This document shows positions 39,649 through 48,394 of a stretch of 64,000 nt of DNA, one piece after another (positions within the stretch are counted from its first letter, which is position 1; each line of letters starts with the position of its first letter). The notes under the pieces were generated by a model. The model was not told the origin of the DNA, did not search any database, and saw only the letters and a program-made list of their open reading frames with translations. The position numbers and the translations under genes are program-made. Source of the DNA: Betaproteobacteria bacterium HGW-Betaproteobacteria-4 (GTDB taxonomy: Bacteria > Pseudomonadota > Gammaproteobacteria > Burkholderiales > Rhodocyclaceae); contig PHCH01000003.1 of the NCBI GenBank assembly GCA_002840785.1, positions 62,001-126,000 on the forward strand. The letters run 5' to 3'.

Positions 39649-40653
39649 ATTAAAAAGCGAATTCTGACTGTCAACACTATTTTTCATTGTGTTAACGACA
39701 ACAGCTTTTGCCGCCATCAGTTCGGATTCCAGCCGCCGCCCTGTTTCCAGGGTCTCCTGCAGTTTGCAGACGTTCGCTTGGTTTTCCTTGAGCAGATCGG
39801 CTGCCCGCGCATCAGCTTGCTCAATTTGCTCCGACAACTGCTGATTTTTTAATTCAGCGACGATCAATTGCTCCTTGGCTGAACGCAGCAGCCGCATTTC
39901 GGTATCCAGACGATGAATTTCACCTCGGGCATTTCCCAGTTCACTCGATAGCCTGGCATTGTCCTCATGACTGCGGATGAGTTCCTGCTGCTTGGTATTC
40001 GCGGTGTCTTTGGCTGCACGCAACTCGCCCTGCAAAAACTGAATCTGCTGCTCGAACTGCCGCTGATCCTGCTCACGTTGCTCTTTCGCCGCGGTGCGGA
40101 AATGATCCAGCGCCTCTCTGGCATGCTGGTGCTTTTCTTCCAGTGATATCCGGTGCGCTTCTTCCTTCGCCAGTTGCTCCTCCATATCCCCGACACGTTG
40201 AACCATTTGTGCCCGACCGATCCTTTCTTCCTGAAGCTTGGTCTGGGTTTCGGTATGAGCCGCTTTCTCTGCCGCCAACTCGATGGCCTGGCGCTCTGCC
40301 TGGCTACGGAAAGACTCGACTTCATTACGTAACGTGCTCATGGCGTCGTTCAGCGCAGCGATTTCCGCCTTGTGCTTGTCAGTCAGTGCGGCGATGCGCT
40401 GATCGGCTTCCAGATGCAGGCGTTCGGCCAGCCTGGCTGACAGATCCTGGATGGCTTCGCTGACAGCAACCTGGGTGCCGGTGCTACCACCTTCCTCTTC
40501 CTCGATTTCCTTCAGGTAGCGGTGGATCGTGCCTTTCGAGCCGGTATCGCCCAATTCACTGCGGATGGCATCGATCGATGGATAGCGTCCCATTGCCAAC
40601 AGGTTGTTACGTGCTCTGACGACTTCTGATTTGTAGATTCCGGCTCTGGCCAT
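39637..40653 (-). CDS. KfrA/TnpT-like coiled-coil DNA-binding protein
   Basis: A protein of 338 residues. The first ~55 residues form a helix-turn-helix region of the KfrA N-terminal type (GRYPSIDAIRSELGDTGSK then TIHRYLKEIEEE). The rest, about 70-330, is a nearly unbroken Gln/Glu-rich coiled coil. KfrA is a plasmid partition and autoregulatory protein; TnpT of Tn4651 has the same plan and helps cointegrate resolution. No tnpS recombinase, parA or repA is in the window, so the choice is open. The N-terminal TGSKGTIHRYL pattern makes me lean to TnpT. Its stop overlaps the end of the truncated IS66 transposase frame. Confidence 0.7.
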   Translation of the reverse strand: MARAGIYKSEVVRARNNLLAMGRYPSIDAIRSELGDTGSKGTIHRYLKEIEEEEGGSTGTQVAVSEAIQDLSARLAERLHLEADQRIAALTDKHKAEIAALNDAMSTLRNEVESFRSQAERQAIELAAEKAAHTETQTKLQEERIGRAQMVQRVGDMEEQLAKEEAHRISLEEKHQHAREALDHFRTAAKEQREQDQRQFEQQIQFLQGELRAAKDTANTKQQELIRSHEDNARLSSELGNARGEIHRLDTEMRLLRSAKEQLIVAELKNQQLSEQIEQADARAADLLKENQANVCKLQETLETGRRLESELMAAKAVVVNTMKNSVDSQNSLFNSEE

Positions 40654-40673
40654 GGCATCCTCGAATTTCGTAC

Positions 40674-40689
40674 CATATTACGTAATATG
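40674..40689. promoter_or_regulatory. Perfect 16-bp palindrome upstream of the KfrA/TnpT-like gene
   Basis: CATATTACGTAATATG reads the same on both strands. It is followed at once by a further half-site ATATTAC (40690-40696). It lies 21 bases upstream of the start codon at 40653, so it is a likely autoregulatory operator. Downstream on the + strand up to 40845 I see no gene. Confidence 0.6.
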
Positions 40690-40845
40690 ATATTACATAC
40701 TAAATCAACGAAATTCAAGGCTAACGAAGTCACAATGCTAAGACGTGATAATGGTTGATTATTTATTGTCGTGCTTGGACGGAAAAAGCATGTAGAAGTG
40801 GTACGAAATCACCGGTTTCATTCCTGACAATTTCCGGCGAAAAGC

Positions 40846-40859
40846 TTTCAAAAACGTAA
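40846..40859 (+). promoter_or_regulatory. Probable CopR box upstream of czcE
   Basis: TTTCA-AAAA-CGTAA matches the TTACA-N4-(T/C)GTAA motif found upstream of other operons here in 9 of 10 fixed positions. It lies about 100 bases before the czcE start, close to the distance seen for the YHS gene. Confidence 0.5.
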
Positions 40860-40960
40860 CGCCCGGGTCAGCGTTCTGTTGGTATCGGCTTCCTAAGATG
40901 GCATCACGGTTGGACGAAATGAGTCCGATACGATTAACCCGATGTCACAAGGAGAGAACC

Positions 40961-41353
40961 ATGAAAGCGAAATTTTCCCAACTGGCCCTGATTGCTGCGA
41001 TCAGTGTTGCCGCTGCCGGAACGGCGTACGCCCACGAGGACTACTCGGAAGGAGGATCCCTCCACTGGTTGAGCCACGTTTCGGAAAGCAAGAGCACTCC
41101 GACGGCCAATCAACAGGCTCCGTTCGGCTACGCTGCCACGAAAAACGCCGACCGCGAGGTCAGCCTGCCCAGCGGCGGCAAGTATCTGAACGTCACGCGC
41201 CTGGAAACCATCAAGATCAATGTCGGTGGCAAGAGTGTTGTCTGGACCTTCGATACGCTCGGCACGGCGGCCTTTCCGCTGTCCAGGATCGTCCCGGGAG
41301 CCGACGGCATCACGGTCTATGTGACTGAAAACCCTGCCTATCAAGGGGGCTGA
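40961..41353 (+). CDS. czcE: CzcE-family periplasmic copper-binding protein
   Basis: A protein of 130 residues from the ATG at 40961, which has AGGAG about 8 bases upstream. A signal peptide ends at GTAYA near residue 23. The mature part has the CzcE pattern: PFGYAATKNADREVSL, a G-G-K-YLNVTRLETIKI strand, VVWTFDTLGTAAFPLS and a final VTVYVTENP-like strand. CzcE of Cupriavidus is a periplasmic copper sensor/binder. It heads the + strand copper genes and is followed by a stem-loop and copK. Confidence 0.8.
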   Translation: MKAKFSQLALIAAISVAAAGTAYAHEDYSEGGSLHWLSHVSESKSTPTANQQAPFGYAATKNADREVSLPSGGKYLNVTRLETIKINVGGKSVVWTFDTLGTAAFPLSRIVPGADGITVYVTENPAYQGG

Positions 41354-41364
41354 ACAACCTGACT

Positions 41365-41390
41365 GCCGGATGACGGAATTGTCACCCGGC
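41365..41390 (+). terminator. Stem-loop between czcE and copK
   Basis: GCCGGATGAC and GTCACCCGGC (41365-41374 with 41381-41390) form an imperfect GC-rich stem just after the czcE stop. No T-run follows, so it may protect or partly end the transcript. Confidence 0.4.
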
Positions 41391-41420
41391 AACTGGGAAA
41401 TCGTCAGACATCCGTAGTTA

Positions 41421-41434
41421 GCATCTGAAATGTA
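41421..41434 (+). promoter_or_regulatory. Possible CopR half-box upstream of copK
   Basis: CATCT-GAAA-TGTAA has a perfect right half of the TTACA-N4-TGTAA motif but a poor left half. It ends 27 bases before the copK ATG. Confidence 0.3.
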
Positions 41435-41460
41435 AGTTAAATACTCTCAAGGAGAAAGAA

Positions 41461-41742
41461 ATGCTGAAGAAATTGTTGATGGTTGCCGCTCTGAGTACCG
41501 CCGCCGTTTCCGCCTTCGCGGCTTACCCCGCCGAAGAGGTTCAGAAAGCGATCCAGCTCAAGGATGGCTCGACGGTCTATATCCTCAAGGACGGCAAGAT
41601 GGGCATGGAGGACAAGCTTGGGCGTGCCGTGCGAATGAAACAGGGCCAAGTCATGGAAACCAAAGACGGTCAAAAGATCATGATGCACGGTGACGAAGTT
41701 ATGCGTTTGGACAATATCCTTCATCAGGACCATCGCGGCTGA
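41461..41742 (+). CDS. copK: CopK periplasmic copper-resistance protein
   Basis: A protein of 93 residues. The signal peptide ends near residue 20 (AAVSAFA), leaving a 73-residue mature protein, the usual CopK size. The Met-rich beta-protein pattern is clear: QLKDGSTVYILKDGKMGMED, RMKQGQVMETKDGQKIMMHG and EVMRLD. CopK binds Cu(I) through its methionines and Cu(II) at a second site. An AAGGAG ribosome site lies just upstream. CopK is known mainly from Betaproteobacteria, which supports the taxonomic guess. Confidence 0.9.
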   Translation: MLKKLLMVAALSTAAVSAFAAYPAEEVQKAIQLKDGSTVYILKDGKMGMEDKLGRAVRMKQGQVMETKDGQKIMMHGDEVMRLDNILHQDHRG

Positions 41743-42088
41743 TCACAAGCGTTACGCGAACTCGGCGGCTCCTTCGGGAGTCGCTCCCATTTTGATGCAC
41801 CGAAACTGCTCATCACTTGCATTCTTTACCATTCTTTGTCGCAGTTTGGCACCGCTGCCCTGAGCCACCTTCAAGCGACCGCAACAAAGATCATTGAGTA
41901 GTGCCGCAAGCGCGGGCGCTAAGTCCCGGTTTCCGCTTCGGCGGGTACAAACTGACGAATCGGTAATGTTCTGCTCATGTTCCCGTAAGGTTTGAAAGAC
42001 CATCATGGGATCAATGAGAAGGCTCACTCGACTCCATTCGACAGTCTATTGGCGGATGGGCAACTAATCTCAATGAAGGAGATGAATC
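41743..42088. other. 346-base gap without a convincing gene
   Basis: A 91-codon frame on the - strand (41752-42027) has no ribosome site and an unprotein-like composition; I do not call it. I see no clear terminator, CopR box or promoter. The last bases before 42089 hold a good ribosome site (AAGGAGATG) for the next gene. Confidence 0.4.
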
Positions 42089-42577
42089 ATGAAACTGAAT
42101 ACCTTAATGCTGGCCACCCTGATCGCCTCGACGTCGATCGCCACGGCCATGCCGGCCGTGGCCGACGATGCTCATCATCCGGAACGTGCGCCCGCAGCAC
42201 AATCGGCGCCGACACAGGCAACGGCAAAGGCATCGGAGCAGACGGTCAAGGCGATGCAGAAAAACGTCGAAAAAATGCAGCTTCAGCTTGATCGTGTTGC
42301 CAAGGCCAAGACCGACGATGAGCGCCAGAAGGCCATGGCCGAGCATATGCTGACGATGCGGGAGAACATGCAGATGGCCAGCGGCATGCAAGCCGGCATG
42401 ATGGGTTGCCCGATGATGGGAAAAATGGGCCAGGGCGGCATGGGCATGATGATGGGTTCAGGCGGCCCGATGGGCAGCACTGACGAGCGCATGCAGCAGA
42501 TGGAAAAACGCATGGACATGATGGAAATGATGATGAAGTCCGGTGGCCAAGGAATGCCTGGCATGGGTAAGCCCTAA
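42089..42577 (+). CDS. Methionine-rich periplasmic protein
   Basis: A protein of 162 residues. The signal peptide ends at AMPAVA near residue 25. A helical segment (about 50-100, VKAMQKNVEKMQLQLDRVAK) is followed by a Met/Gly-rich tail with MMGCPMMGKM and MGMMMGSGGPMG, and a final helix with repeated M-E-x-M. Such tails bind Cu(I) in copper-resistance proteins. I do not recognise a named family. Its place between copK and the copper ATPase supports a copper-buffering role. Confidence 0.7.
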   Translation: MKLNTLMLATLIASTSIATAMPAVADDAHHPERAPAAQSAPTQATAKASEQTVKAMQKNVEKMQLQLDRVAKAKTDDERQKAMAEHMLTMRENMQMASGMQAGMMGCPMMGKMGQGGMGMMMGSGGPMGSTDERMQQMEKRMDMMEMMMKSGGQGMPGMGKP

Positions 42578-42639
42578 GCATCGCTTCCTTCCGGTACCGT
42601 AGCGGGCAAATCATGGAAACTCCCCCGGAGGAATTGGCG

Positions 42640-43392
42640 ATGGAGGCAGGTGGTCACGTTGCCGAAAAATGCGCTAATTGCGGATCGACTGCAACGAACC
42701 GCCTGTATCTGCATAATTGCGATGCCCTGCAATGTGAAGCTTGTCTGCTGGACCGGTGCCTGCAGCCGCACGGTGCTACGCTCACCATCGAGGGACTCTA
42801 TGGGCGCTTCGTCGAGGCGCTCACCGAGACCCTGGATATCCGCGAAAAGGAAACTGGCCTTCACTCGCGCCGGACAGCCTGCCACACCTTGGTCCTGGCC
42901 CGCCATCTGGTGACCGACCCGGCGTACCTGCGCCAGATTTACTGGGGTGCTTTACTCCACGACATCGGAAAAATCGGCATTCCCGACCATATCCTGCTCA
43001 AACAGCAAGGGCTCAACGACGCGGAATGGGTGCAGATGCGAACCCATGTCGAGTTGGGCTATCACATCGTGAGCCAGTTGCCGGACCTCGCCATTGCCTC
43101 GGCATTGGTCCGCTGCCACGAGGAGCGTCATGACGGTACCGGCTATCCGCGGGGCCTGCACGGAGAGGAGATTCCGCTGGGCGCTCGCCTGTTCGCCGTC
43201 ATCGACACCCTGGATGCGATGACCTCTGATCGTTCATACCGCAAGGCGCTGCCTTTCGACAGTGCACGCCAGGAAATCGTACGCCTGTCAGGCACCCAAT
43301 TCTCGCCGGAAGCGGTCGAGATTTTTATCGCCGAGGAAGCCGTCCTGCGCCAGATGGTGGAAATGAAATGCAATGCCGTGAGGCTCGCCTGA
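42640..43392 (+). CDS. HD-GYP domain phosphohydrolase with Cys-rich N-terminus
   Basis: A protein of 250 residues from the ATG at 42640, which has GGAGGA about 8 bases upstream; an ATG at 42613 adds 9 residues without a ribosome site. The N-terminus carries CANC and CEAC-type cysteine pairs (about 10-45), probably a metal site. The HD-GYP core follows: [10 protein letters not shown] near 107 and [11 protein letters not shown] near 161. Proteins with this core usually break down cyclic di-GMP. There is no receiver or membrane part. It sits 31 bases before the copper ATPase, so copper may influence c-di-GMP level through the cysteine region (inference). Confidence 0.85.
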   Translation: MEAGGHVAEKCANCGSTATNRLYLHNCDALQCEACLLDRCLQPHGATLTIEGLYGRFVEALTETLDIREKETGLHSRRTACHTLVLARHLVTDPAYLRQIYWGALLHDIGKIGIPDHILLKQQGLNDAEWVQMRTHVELGYHIVSQLPDLAIASALVRCHEERHDGTGYPRGLHGEEIPLGARLFAVIDTLDAMTSDRSYRKALPFDSARQEIVRLSGTQFSPEAVEIFIAEEAVLRQMVEMKCNAVRLA

Positions 43393-43423
43393 AAATTTGA
43401 ATCGTCCTTCGAAAGGAAGCTGT

Positions 43424-45697
43424 ATGAACCAGGATCCCGTCTGCGGCATGACCGTAAAGCCTGAATCGCCCCACCAAAGCATGCTGGCGGGGATTCCCTA
43501 CCGCTTCTGCAGCGCCAAGTGCAAAACGAAATTCGATGCCGATCCGGCCAGCTATCTGGCACCTGCCGAGACCTCGGCGGCAGTGCCGGTCACCGATCCG
43601 GGCGCCGAATATACCTGCCCGATGCACCCGGAAGTCCGCCAGATCGGGCCGGGAAGCTGCCCGAAATGCGGTATGGCGCTCGAACCGCTATTGCCTGAAC
43701 TCGAACAGGAAGAAGACGACAGCGAGTACCAGGATTTTCGTCGTCGTTTCTGGGGCAGTTTGCCGTTGACCGTCATCGTCGTCGTCCTGGCCATGGCTGG
43801 GCATGTCATTCCCGGATTGACGCCGGCGGTCCGGACCTGGAGCGAGATGCTGCTCAGCCTGCCCATCGTACTCTGGGCCGGCGCCCCGTTCTTCGTGCGC
43901 GGCTGGCGGTCGATCATCCAGCGCAGTCCGAACATGTGGACCCTGATCGGTATCGGCACCGGTGCGGCCTTCGTCTATAGCGTCGTCGCCGCGCTGGCAC
44001 CGGGGCTTTTCCCGGCTTCCTTCGTGTCCCACGGTCGTATCGGCGTCTATTTCGAGGCGGCCGCCGTCATCATCTCCTTGACCCTGCTCGGCCAGATGCT
44101 GGAATTGCGGGCCCGTTCGCAGACCTCGGCCGCCATCAAGTCGCTGCTCGGCCTGGCGCCCAAGACCGCCCGCCGCATTGCGCCCGATGGCACGGAGGAA
44201 GACGTGCCGCTCAACCAGGTCCACGTCGGTGACCAGCTGCGCGTTCGTCCCGGCGAGAAAGTCCCGGTCGACGGGGTCGTCATCGAAGGTGTCAGTGCCA
44301 TCGACGAATCGATGCTCACCGGGGAGCCTTTGCCGGTGACCAAGCGGGTGGGTGACAAAACGATCGGCGCCACCATGAATACTTCCGGCAGTCTGGTCAT
44401 CCGCTCGGAGAAGGTCGGCTCGCAGACGGTCCTCGCCCAGATCGTCCAGATGGTCGCCCAGGCCCAGCGCTCGAAGGCGCCGATGCAGCGCATGGCGGAC
44501 GTCGTGGCGGCGTATTTTGTGGTGGTCGTGATCGGCATTGCGCTAACCAGTTTCTTTGCCTGGGGCTTCTTTGGTGGCGAGCGCGGCTGGTTGCTCGGGC
44601 TGATCAACGGCGTCTCGGTACTCATCATCGCCTGCCCCTGCGCGCTGGGTCTGGCCACGCCGATGTCGATCATGGTCGCGACTGGCCGCGGGGCCACCCA
44701 GGGCATCCTTTTCCGGGATGCGGCGGCCATCGAGCGGATGTGCAAGGTCGACACGCTGATTGTCGACAAGACAGGCACCCTGACCGAAGGACGGCCGACT
44801 TTCGAGCAGGCAATCGCCGTTTCCGGCACCACCAGGGACGAGGTACTTCGTTTGGCCGCCAGCCTCGACCAAGGGAGCGAACATCCGCTGGCCGAGGCGA
44901 TTGTCCGCGCCGCCCGTGACCAGGGGCTAACTCTCGACAAAGTTGAGGATTTTGAATCGGCCAGCGGCATCGGCGTCCATGGAAACCTTGGCGGCCGCCG
45001 ACTGGCGCTTGGCAACGGGGCACTGATGGTTCAGGAAGGCGTCGATACGGCAGCGTTAGCCGACGATGCCGAAAAACTCCGGAAAAATGGTGCCAGCGTC
45101 ATGCATCTCGCCGCCGACGGAAAATTGCTCGGCCTGCTTGCCGTTTCCGACCCGGTCAAGGCCAGTACCCCGGAAGCACTGGCCAGCCTGCGGGCGGTGG
45201 GCTTGCGGGTCATCATGGCCACCGGTGATGGGCTGACCACGGCCAAGGCCGTCGGTGCCCGGCTGGGCATCGACGAAGTGCATGGCGAGGTCAAGCCGGC
45301 GGACAAACTAGCCCTGGTCGAGCGCCTGCAGGGCGAAGGCCGGGTCGTTGCGATGGCCGGCGACGGCATCAACGATGCGCCGGCGCTGGCCCGTGCCGAT
45401 GTCGGGGTGGCCATGGGGACCGGTACCGACGTCGCCATGAACAGCGCCCAGGTGACGCTGGTCAAGGGCGACCTGCGCGGCATTGCCCGGGCACGCCTGT
45501 TGTCCGCCGCGACGGTCGGCAATATGCGGCAGAACCTCGTCTTTGCCTTCCTCTACAACGCGCTGGGCATCCCCATCGCCGCCGGCGTCCTCTACCCGGC
45601 GTTCGGACTGGTCCTCTCGCCGGTCATCGCTGCCGCCGCCATGAGTCTTTCTTCGGTCAGCGTGGTTGGCAACGCGCTCCGGCTGAGGGGCGCCTGA
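43424..45697 (+). CDS. copA: Copper-exporting P1B-type ATPase with YHS and heavy-metal-binding domains
   Basis: A protein of 757 residues from the ATG at 43424 (GAAAGGA upstream). The N-terminus has a YHS-type metal domain (DPVCGMTV...[10 protein letters not shown]) and a second Cys site (YTCPMHPEV...CPKCGMAL) in place of the usual HMA domain. Then come membrane helices, the TGE loop (MLTGEPLPV), the transport motif CPC near 404, phosphorylation site DKTGTLTEG near 449, HP near 486 and [10 protein letters not shown] near 646. It pumps Cu(I) from the cytoplasm. In Cupriavidus this type is called CopF/CupA. The name copA is also used for the multicopper oxidase, so the two should not be confused. 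Confidence 0.92.
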   Translation: MNQDPVCGMTVKPESPHQSMLAGIPYRFCSAKCKTKFDADPASYLAPAETSAAVPVTDPGAEYTCPMHPEVRQIGPGSCPKCGMALEPLLPELEQEEDDSEYQDFRRRFWGSLPLTVIVVVLAMAGHVIPGLTPAVRTWSEMLLSLPIVLWAGAPFFVRGWRSIIQRSPNMWTLIGIGTGAAFVYSVVAALAPGLFPASFVSHGRIGVYFEAAAVIISLTLLGQMLELRARSQTSAAIKSLLGLAPKTARRIAPDGTEEDVPLNQVHVGDQLRVRPGEKVPVDGVVIEGVSAIDESMLTGEPLPVTKRVGDKTIGATMNTSGSLVIRSEKVGSQTVLAQIVQMVAQAQRSKAPMQRMADVVAAYFVVVVIGIALTSFFAWGFFGGERGWLLGLINGVSVLIIACPCALGLATPMSIMVATGRGATQGILFRDAAAIERMCKVDTLIVDKTGTLTEGRPTFEQAIAVSGTTRDEVLRLAASLDQGSEHPLAEAIVRAARDQGLTLDKVEDFESASGIGVHGNLGGRRLALGNGALMVQEGVDTAALADDAEKLRKNGASVMHLAADGKLLGLLAVSDPVKASTPEALASLRAVGLRVIMATGDGLTTAKAVGARLGIDEVHGEVKPADKLALVERLQGEGRVVAMAGDGINDAPALARADVGVAMGTGTDVAMNSAQVTLVKGDLRGIARARLLSAATVGNMRQNLVFAFLYNALGIPIAAGVLYPAFGLVLSPVIAAAAMSLSSVSVVGNALRLRGA

Positions 45698-45707
45698 AGC
45701 GAACGGC

Positions 45708-45721
45708 TGACAAAAATGTAA
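45708..45721 (+). promoter_or_regulatory. Probable CopR box upstream of the YHS gene
   Basis: TGACA-AAAA-TGTAA fits the inverted TTACA-N4-TGTAA motif with one mismatch. It lies just after the copper ATPase stop and 112 bases before the next start. Confidence 0.5.
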
Positions 45722-45833
45722 TCAGCTGGTCACCATGTCGACCGCTTCAGCGGCGCAGACTGAAAGGCATCCGGTGGGGTGATTGTCATTCCAATGGCAC
45801 GCTCATCTCACCCGACGCACAAGGAGATACATC

Positions 45834-46337
45834 ATGGCAGGCAAGAGTTTGACAAGCCGCGATCCGGTCTGCGGCATGGACATCCCGGTTGCTGAATCAC
45901 ATTATTCGACAACCCACCGCAGTCTCGTTTTTCATTTCTGTTCCGAGCAATGCCGGGAGCGCTTTACTCAGAACCCGGCGCTCTATACCGGGCCGCAACG
46001 TACGGTCGACATCCGTCCGATAGCGAAAAAGCGCAAGTTGCAGTTCGTTTCCCCGGCGTCTGAAACACTGCGTAAGGCCAGCGACAAGTTGCTGCAGATG
46101 ATGGGCGTTACCGTAGCCCGGCCTGTCGATGACGATTTGCTCGTCGAATATGACCTGCGGCAGGCGACACTGGCGCAGATCGAGGCCGTGGCGACCAGCT
46201 CCGGATTGATCCTCAAAGGCGGACTGCATGGTTTTCGCCGCGACTGGTGGCGGTTCACCGAACGCAATGAAATCGAGAACGCCGCCGATGCTGGCAGCGG
46301 CGCCTGCTGCAACCGCCCTCCAGCCAAGCTGCACTGA
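45834..46337 (+). CDS. YHS-domain protein
   Basis: A protein of 167 residues from the ATG at 45834 (AAGGAGA upstream). The N-terminal YHS domain has DPVCGMDI and FHFCSEQCRERF, giving two Cys-based metal ligands as in the copper ATPase N-terminus. The C-terminal half (about 65-150) looks like a small alpha/beta domain of HMA-like size but lacks CxxC. The tail ends with ACCNRP. There is no signal peptide, so it is likely cytoplasmic. Probable copper or silver carrier by context. Confidence 0.72.
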   Translation: MAGKSLTSRDPVCGMDIPVAESHYSTTHRSLVFHFCSEQCRERFTQNPALYTGPQRTVDIRPIAKKRKLQFVSPASETLRKASDKLLQMMGVTVARPVDDDLLVEYDLRQATLAQIEAVATSSGLILKGGLHGFRRDWWRFTERNEIENAADAGSGACCNRPPAKLH

Positions 46338-46360
46338 GTAACGCTGCGCGGAGAAAAAAC

Positions 46361-46615
46361 ATGACTGAAAACACGACCGGCAAGCCCGCTGCACCAATGC
46401 AGCACACGCATCATCAGCGGCGATTAAACTGGGGATGGTGGATTTTCGCGGCAGCAGCGCTGTTCTACCTGCTGTCCGAGCATCAGGCACACTTTTTTGG
46501 CGTCCTGCCCTGGCTGATCCTGTTGGCTTGTCCGCTGATGCACCTGTTCATGCACCATGGACATGGCGAACATGGCCAGCAGGCAAAAGACAGCAGCGCG
46601 AAGGACGAAAAATGA
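46361..46615 (+). CDS. DUF2933 small membrane protein
   Basis: A protein of 84 residues. A hydrophilic His-containing N-terminus precedes two membrane helices ([18 protein letters not shown] and [18 protein letters not shown]). A His-rich tail ([10 protein letters not shown]) follows. This is the DUF2933 pattern, common in copper islands. Its stop overlaps the next start (ATGA), so it is expressed with the methyltransferase-like protein. Confidence 0.78.
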   Translation: MTENTTGKPAAPMQHTHHQRRLNWGWWIFAAAALFYLLSEHQAHFFGVLPWLILLACPLMHLFMHHGHGEHGQQAKDSSAKDEK

Positions 46616-47268
46616 ACCACGGCAACAGCGATTACGGACTGTGGTCCCTGGTGGTCATCAACTCGATCTTTTTCATCGTCTTCGCCGCCAGTTTCTTCAA
46701 GCCGAAAAGCCGCCAGGACTGGCGGACGCTCGGCATGTTTTCGGCATTCATCGTGGCATTGTTCACCGAGATGTACGGCTTCCCGCTGACGATTTACCTG
46801 CTGTCGGGTTGGTTGACCGAACGTTTTCCCGGCATCGACTGGCTGTCGCACGACGCCGGCCACCTGCCGGAAATGCTCTTCGGCTGGCGCGGCAATCCGC
46901 ATTTTGGTCCCTTCCATCTGCTATCCACGGTCTTCATCCTCGCTGGCTTCTGGCTCCTGGCCAAGGCGTGGCCGGTTCTCTATCAGGCACAGCGCGAAGG
47001 AAGTCTGGCCCGCACCGGGCCGTATGCACGGATCCGCCATCCGCAGTACACCGCATTCATTCTGGTCATGATCGGCTTCCTCTTTCAGTGGCCGACCTTG
47101 ATCACCCTCGTCCTCTTCCCGATCCTGGTGACTATCTATATCCGCCTCGCCCGCAAGGAGGAAGGGCTGGCCATAGCGGAGTTCGGCGAGGAATATCGAT
47201 CCTATATGTCCAGCGTCCCGGGATGGTGGCCGAGGCTGGGAAAAGGCACGATAACCTCGTCGGAATAA
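46612..47268 (+). CDS. Isoprenylcysteine carboxyl methyltransferase-like membrane protein
   Basis: A protein of 218 residues from the ATG that overlaps the DUF2933 stop. Four or five membrane helices are visible. The C-terminal signature [16 protein letters not shown] followed by [19 protein letters not shown] marks the ICMT/PEMT family, which binds S-adenosylmethionine. The substrate is unknown. It is repeatedly found with DUF2933 in metal clusters. A bidirectional terminator hairpin lies downstream. Confidence 0.82.
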   Translation: MNHGNSDYGLWSLVVINSIFFIVFAASFFKPKSRQDWRTLGMFSAFIVALFTEMYGFPLTIYLLSGWLTERFPGIDWLSHDAGHLPEMLFGWRGNPHFGPFHLLSTVFILAGFWLLAKAWPVLYQAQREGSLARTGPYARIRHPQYTAFILVMIGFLFQWPTLITLVLFPILVTIYIRLARKEEGLAIAEFGEEYRSYMSSVPGWWPRLGKGTITSSE

Positions 47269-47422
47269 GCGAGGTCCAAGACGTAACTCATCGATCCGTG
47301 GCTGCACAGCCTCGGATCGCCCTCGGGCGCCGGCTGCGTCAAGTCAAATTCGGAGGAGCGGGATTGTTCCAATGGTTGCATTTTTGGCTGGCTTGCAAAT
47401 ATCCACGCTCGAATAAGTGACA

Positions 47423-47442
47423 AGGCCCCTGGTCCGGGGCCT
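47423..47442. terminator. Bidirectional terminator hairpin
   Basis: AGGCCCC (47423-47429) pairs with GGGGCCT (47436-47442) around six bases. A-rich sequence follows on the + strand. It sits between the convergent methyltransferase-like gene and the small periplasmic protein gene. Confidence 0.6.
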
Positions 47443-47454
47443 CTCAAAAACCAA

Positions 47455-47706
47455 TTACTTCATGTCTCGCGGGTGATTGTGCATGCTCTTATCCTTGGCT
47501 GCATTCGGCCTATCGGCTTTTGAGCCTGGCATCGTTTGCGGCACGCCAGTTTTCTCTTGAACATGGGAATGCGGCTTGACCACGGAATGGTCCGCCTGTG
47601 TTTCAGCAGCTTTCTGGGCTGGAGAATCGTCGTTGCCGGCAAAGGCAACGCCAGTTGTGGCGGCACCAGCAAAAAGAACACTAGCAATGAGAATGGACAG
47701 TTTCAT
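47455..47706 (-). CDS. Small secreted protein of the copper cluster
   Basis: A protein of 83 residues. The signal peptide ends near residue 23 (TTGVAFA). The mature part is short, hydrophilic and His/Met-containing (DHSVVKPHSHVQEK, then SMHNHPRDMK). I recognise no family. A CopR-like box lies 99 bases upstream, suggesting copper induction. Confidence 0.6.
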   Translation of the reverse strand: MKLSILIASVLFAGAATTGVAFAGNDDSPAQKAAETQADHSVVKPHSHVQEKTGVPQTMPGSKADRPNAAKDKSMHNHPRDMK

Positions 47707-47804
47707 GATCGTGGCTCCTGTGTTAGACGAAAAGCGTCAAAGTCGAAATCGCTTGGACTATTGCAGTTTGGGCTTCGCCGGCCGTCCACACGGTGACGTG
47801 TTAA

Positions 47805-47818
47805 TTACATTTTCGTCA
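47805..47818 (-). promoter_or_regulatory. Probable CopR box upstream of the small secreted protein
   Basis: TTACA-TTTT-CGTCA matches the shared motif with a perfect left half and a right half with one mismatch. The rest of the interval 47707-48004 holds no gene that I can support. Confidence 0.45.
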
Positions 47819-48004
47819 GGAATTGCTTCAGCGCAGGGATTCTTCAAACGGTCGGGGACAGATGGAGCGCTGACTTCAAGAATGCAATGAGCCCCTTGTC
47901 AAAACTCCGCCCTGTGTGTTTCGCTCTGCTCAAGCAAGAAATTCAACTTTTCCTATCTGGCACCATTGGTCACAAGCCCCTGAAAGATTCAGGCGATCCC
48001 GCTG

Positions 48005-48394
48005 CTATTGGATGCCAATCTTCCGCTGTTCCATCCGAACATATGCGGTGATGTGGGCGACGTCGTCCGGGGTTACCCCCTTGACAGGCGCCATATCACC
48101 AAACTTCCAGTGATGAGCGCGCACGCCATTGGCCGCTGCCAGTTGGAAAGCGGCATCGGCGTGGTGCGCAGGTTCGTATATCTTGTGCAGCAAAGGCGGC
48201 CCCTTGTCCGACCCCTTCAGGTCGGCGCCGTGACAGGCCGCACAGTGCTTGGCGAATAGCTGCTTGCCAGCAGCAGCATTTGGCATCAAACCGAAGCTGG
48301 GTTTGGGAACCACCCAGCCTTGTCCATGCGAGAGGCCAACCATTCCGATCGACAGTGCAAACAACATGCCCCACCGACGCATATGCAAACTCAT
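48005..48394 (-). CDS. Class I c-type cytochrome at the end of the cus operon
   Basis: A protein of 129 residues. The signal peptide ends near GLSHG (about residue 24). The heme site is CAACH in KHCAACHGADLKGSDKGPPL, and a Met ligand may be in FGDMAPVKG. The start overlaps the CusA stop region by 4 bases (ATGA), so it belongs to the cus transcript. A periplasmic monoheme cytochrome may pass electrons from copper oxidation; this is inference. Confidence 0.8.
   Translation of the reverse strand: MSLHMRRWGMLFALSIGMVGLSHGQGWVVPKPSFGLMPNAAAGKQLFAKHCAACHGADLKGSDKGPPLLHKIYEPAHHADAAFQLAAANGVRAHHWKFGDMAPVKGVTPDDVAHITAYVRMEQRKIGIQ

Noticed and set aside
39637-40653. Evidence that the window is a plasmid (KfrA)
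   Set aside because: No rep, par or conjugation genes are seen, and TnpT of transposons has the same architecture. Replicon type cannot be decided.
41752-42027. 91-codon frame on the - strand
   Set aside because: No ribosome site, no recognisable motif, and it lies in a gap after copK with no matching promoter.
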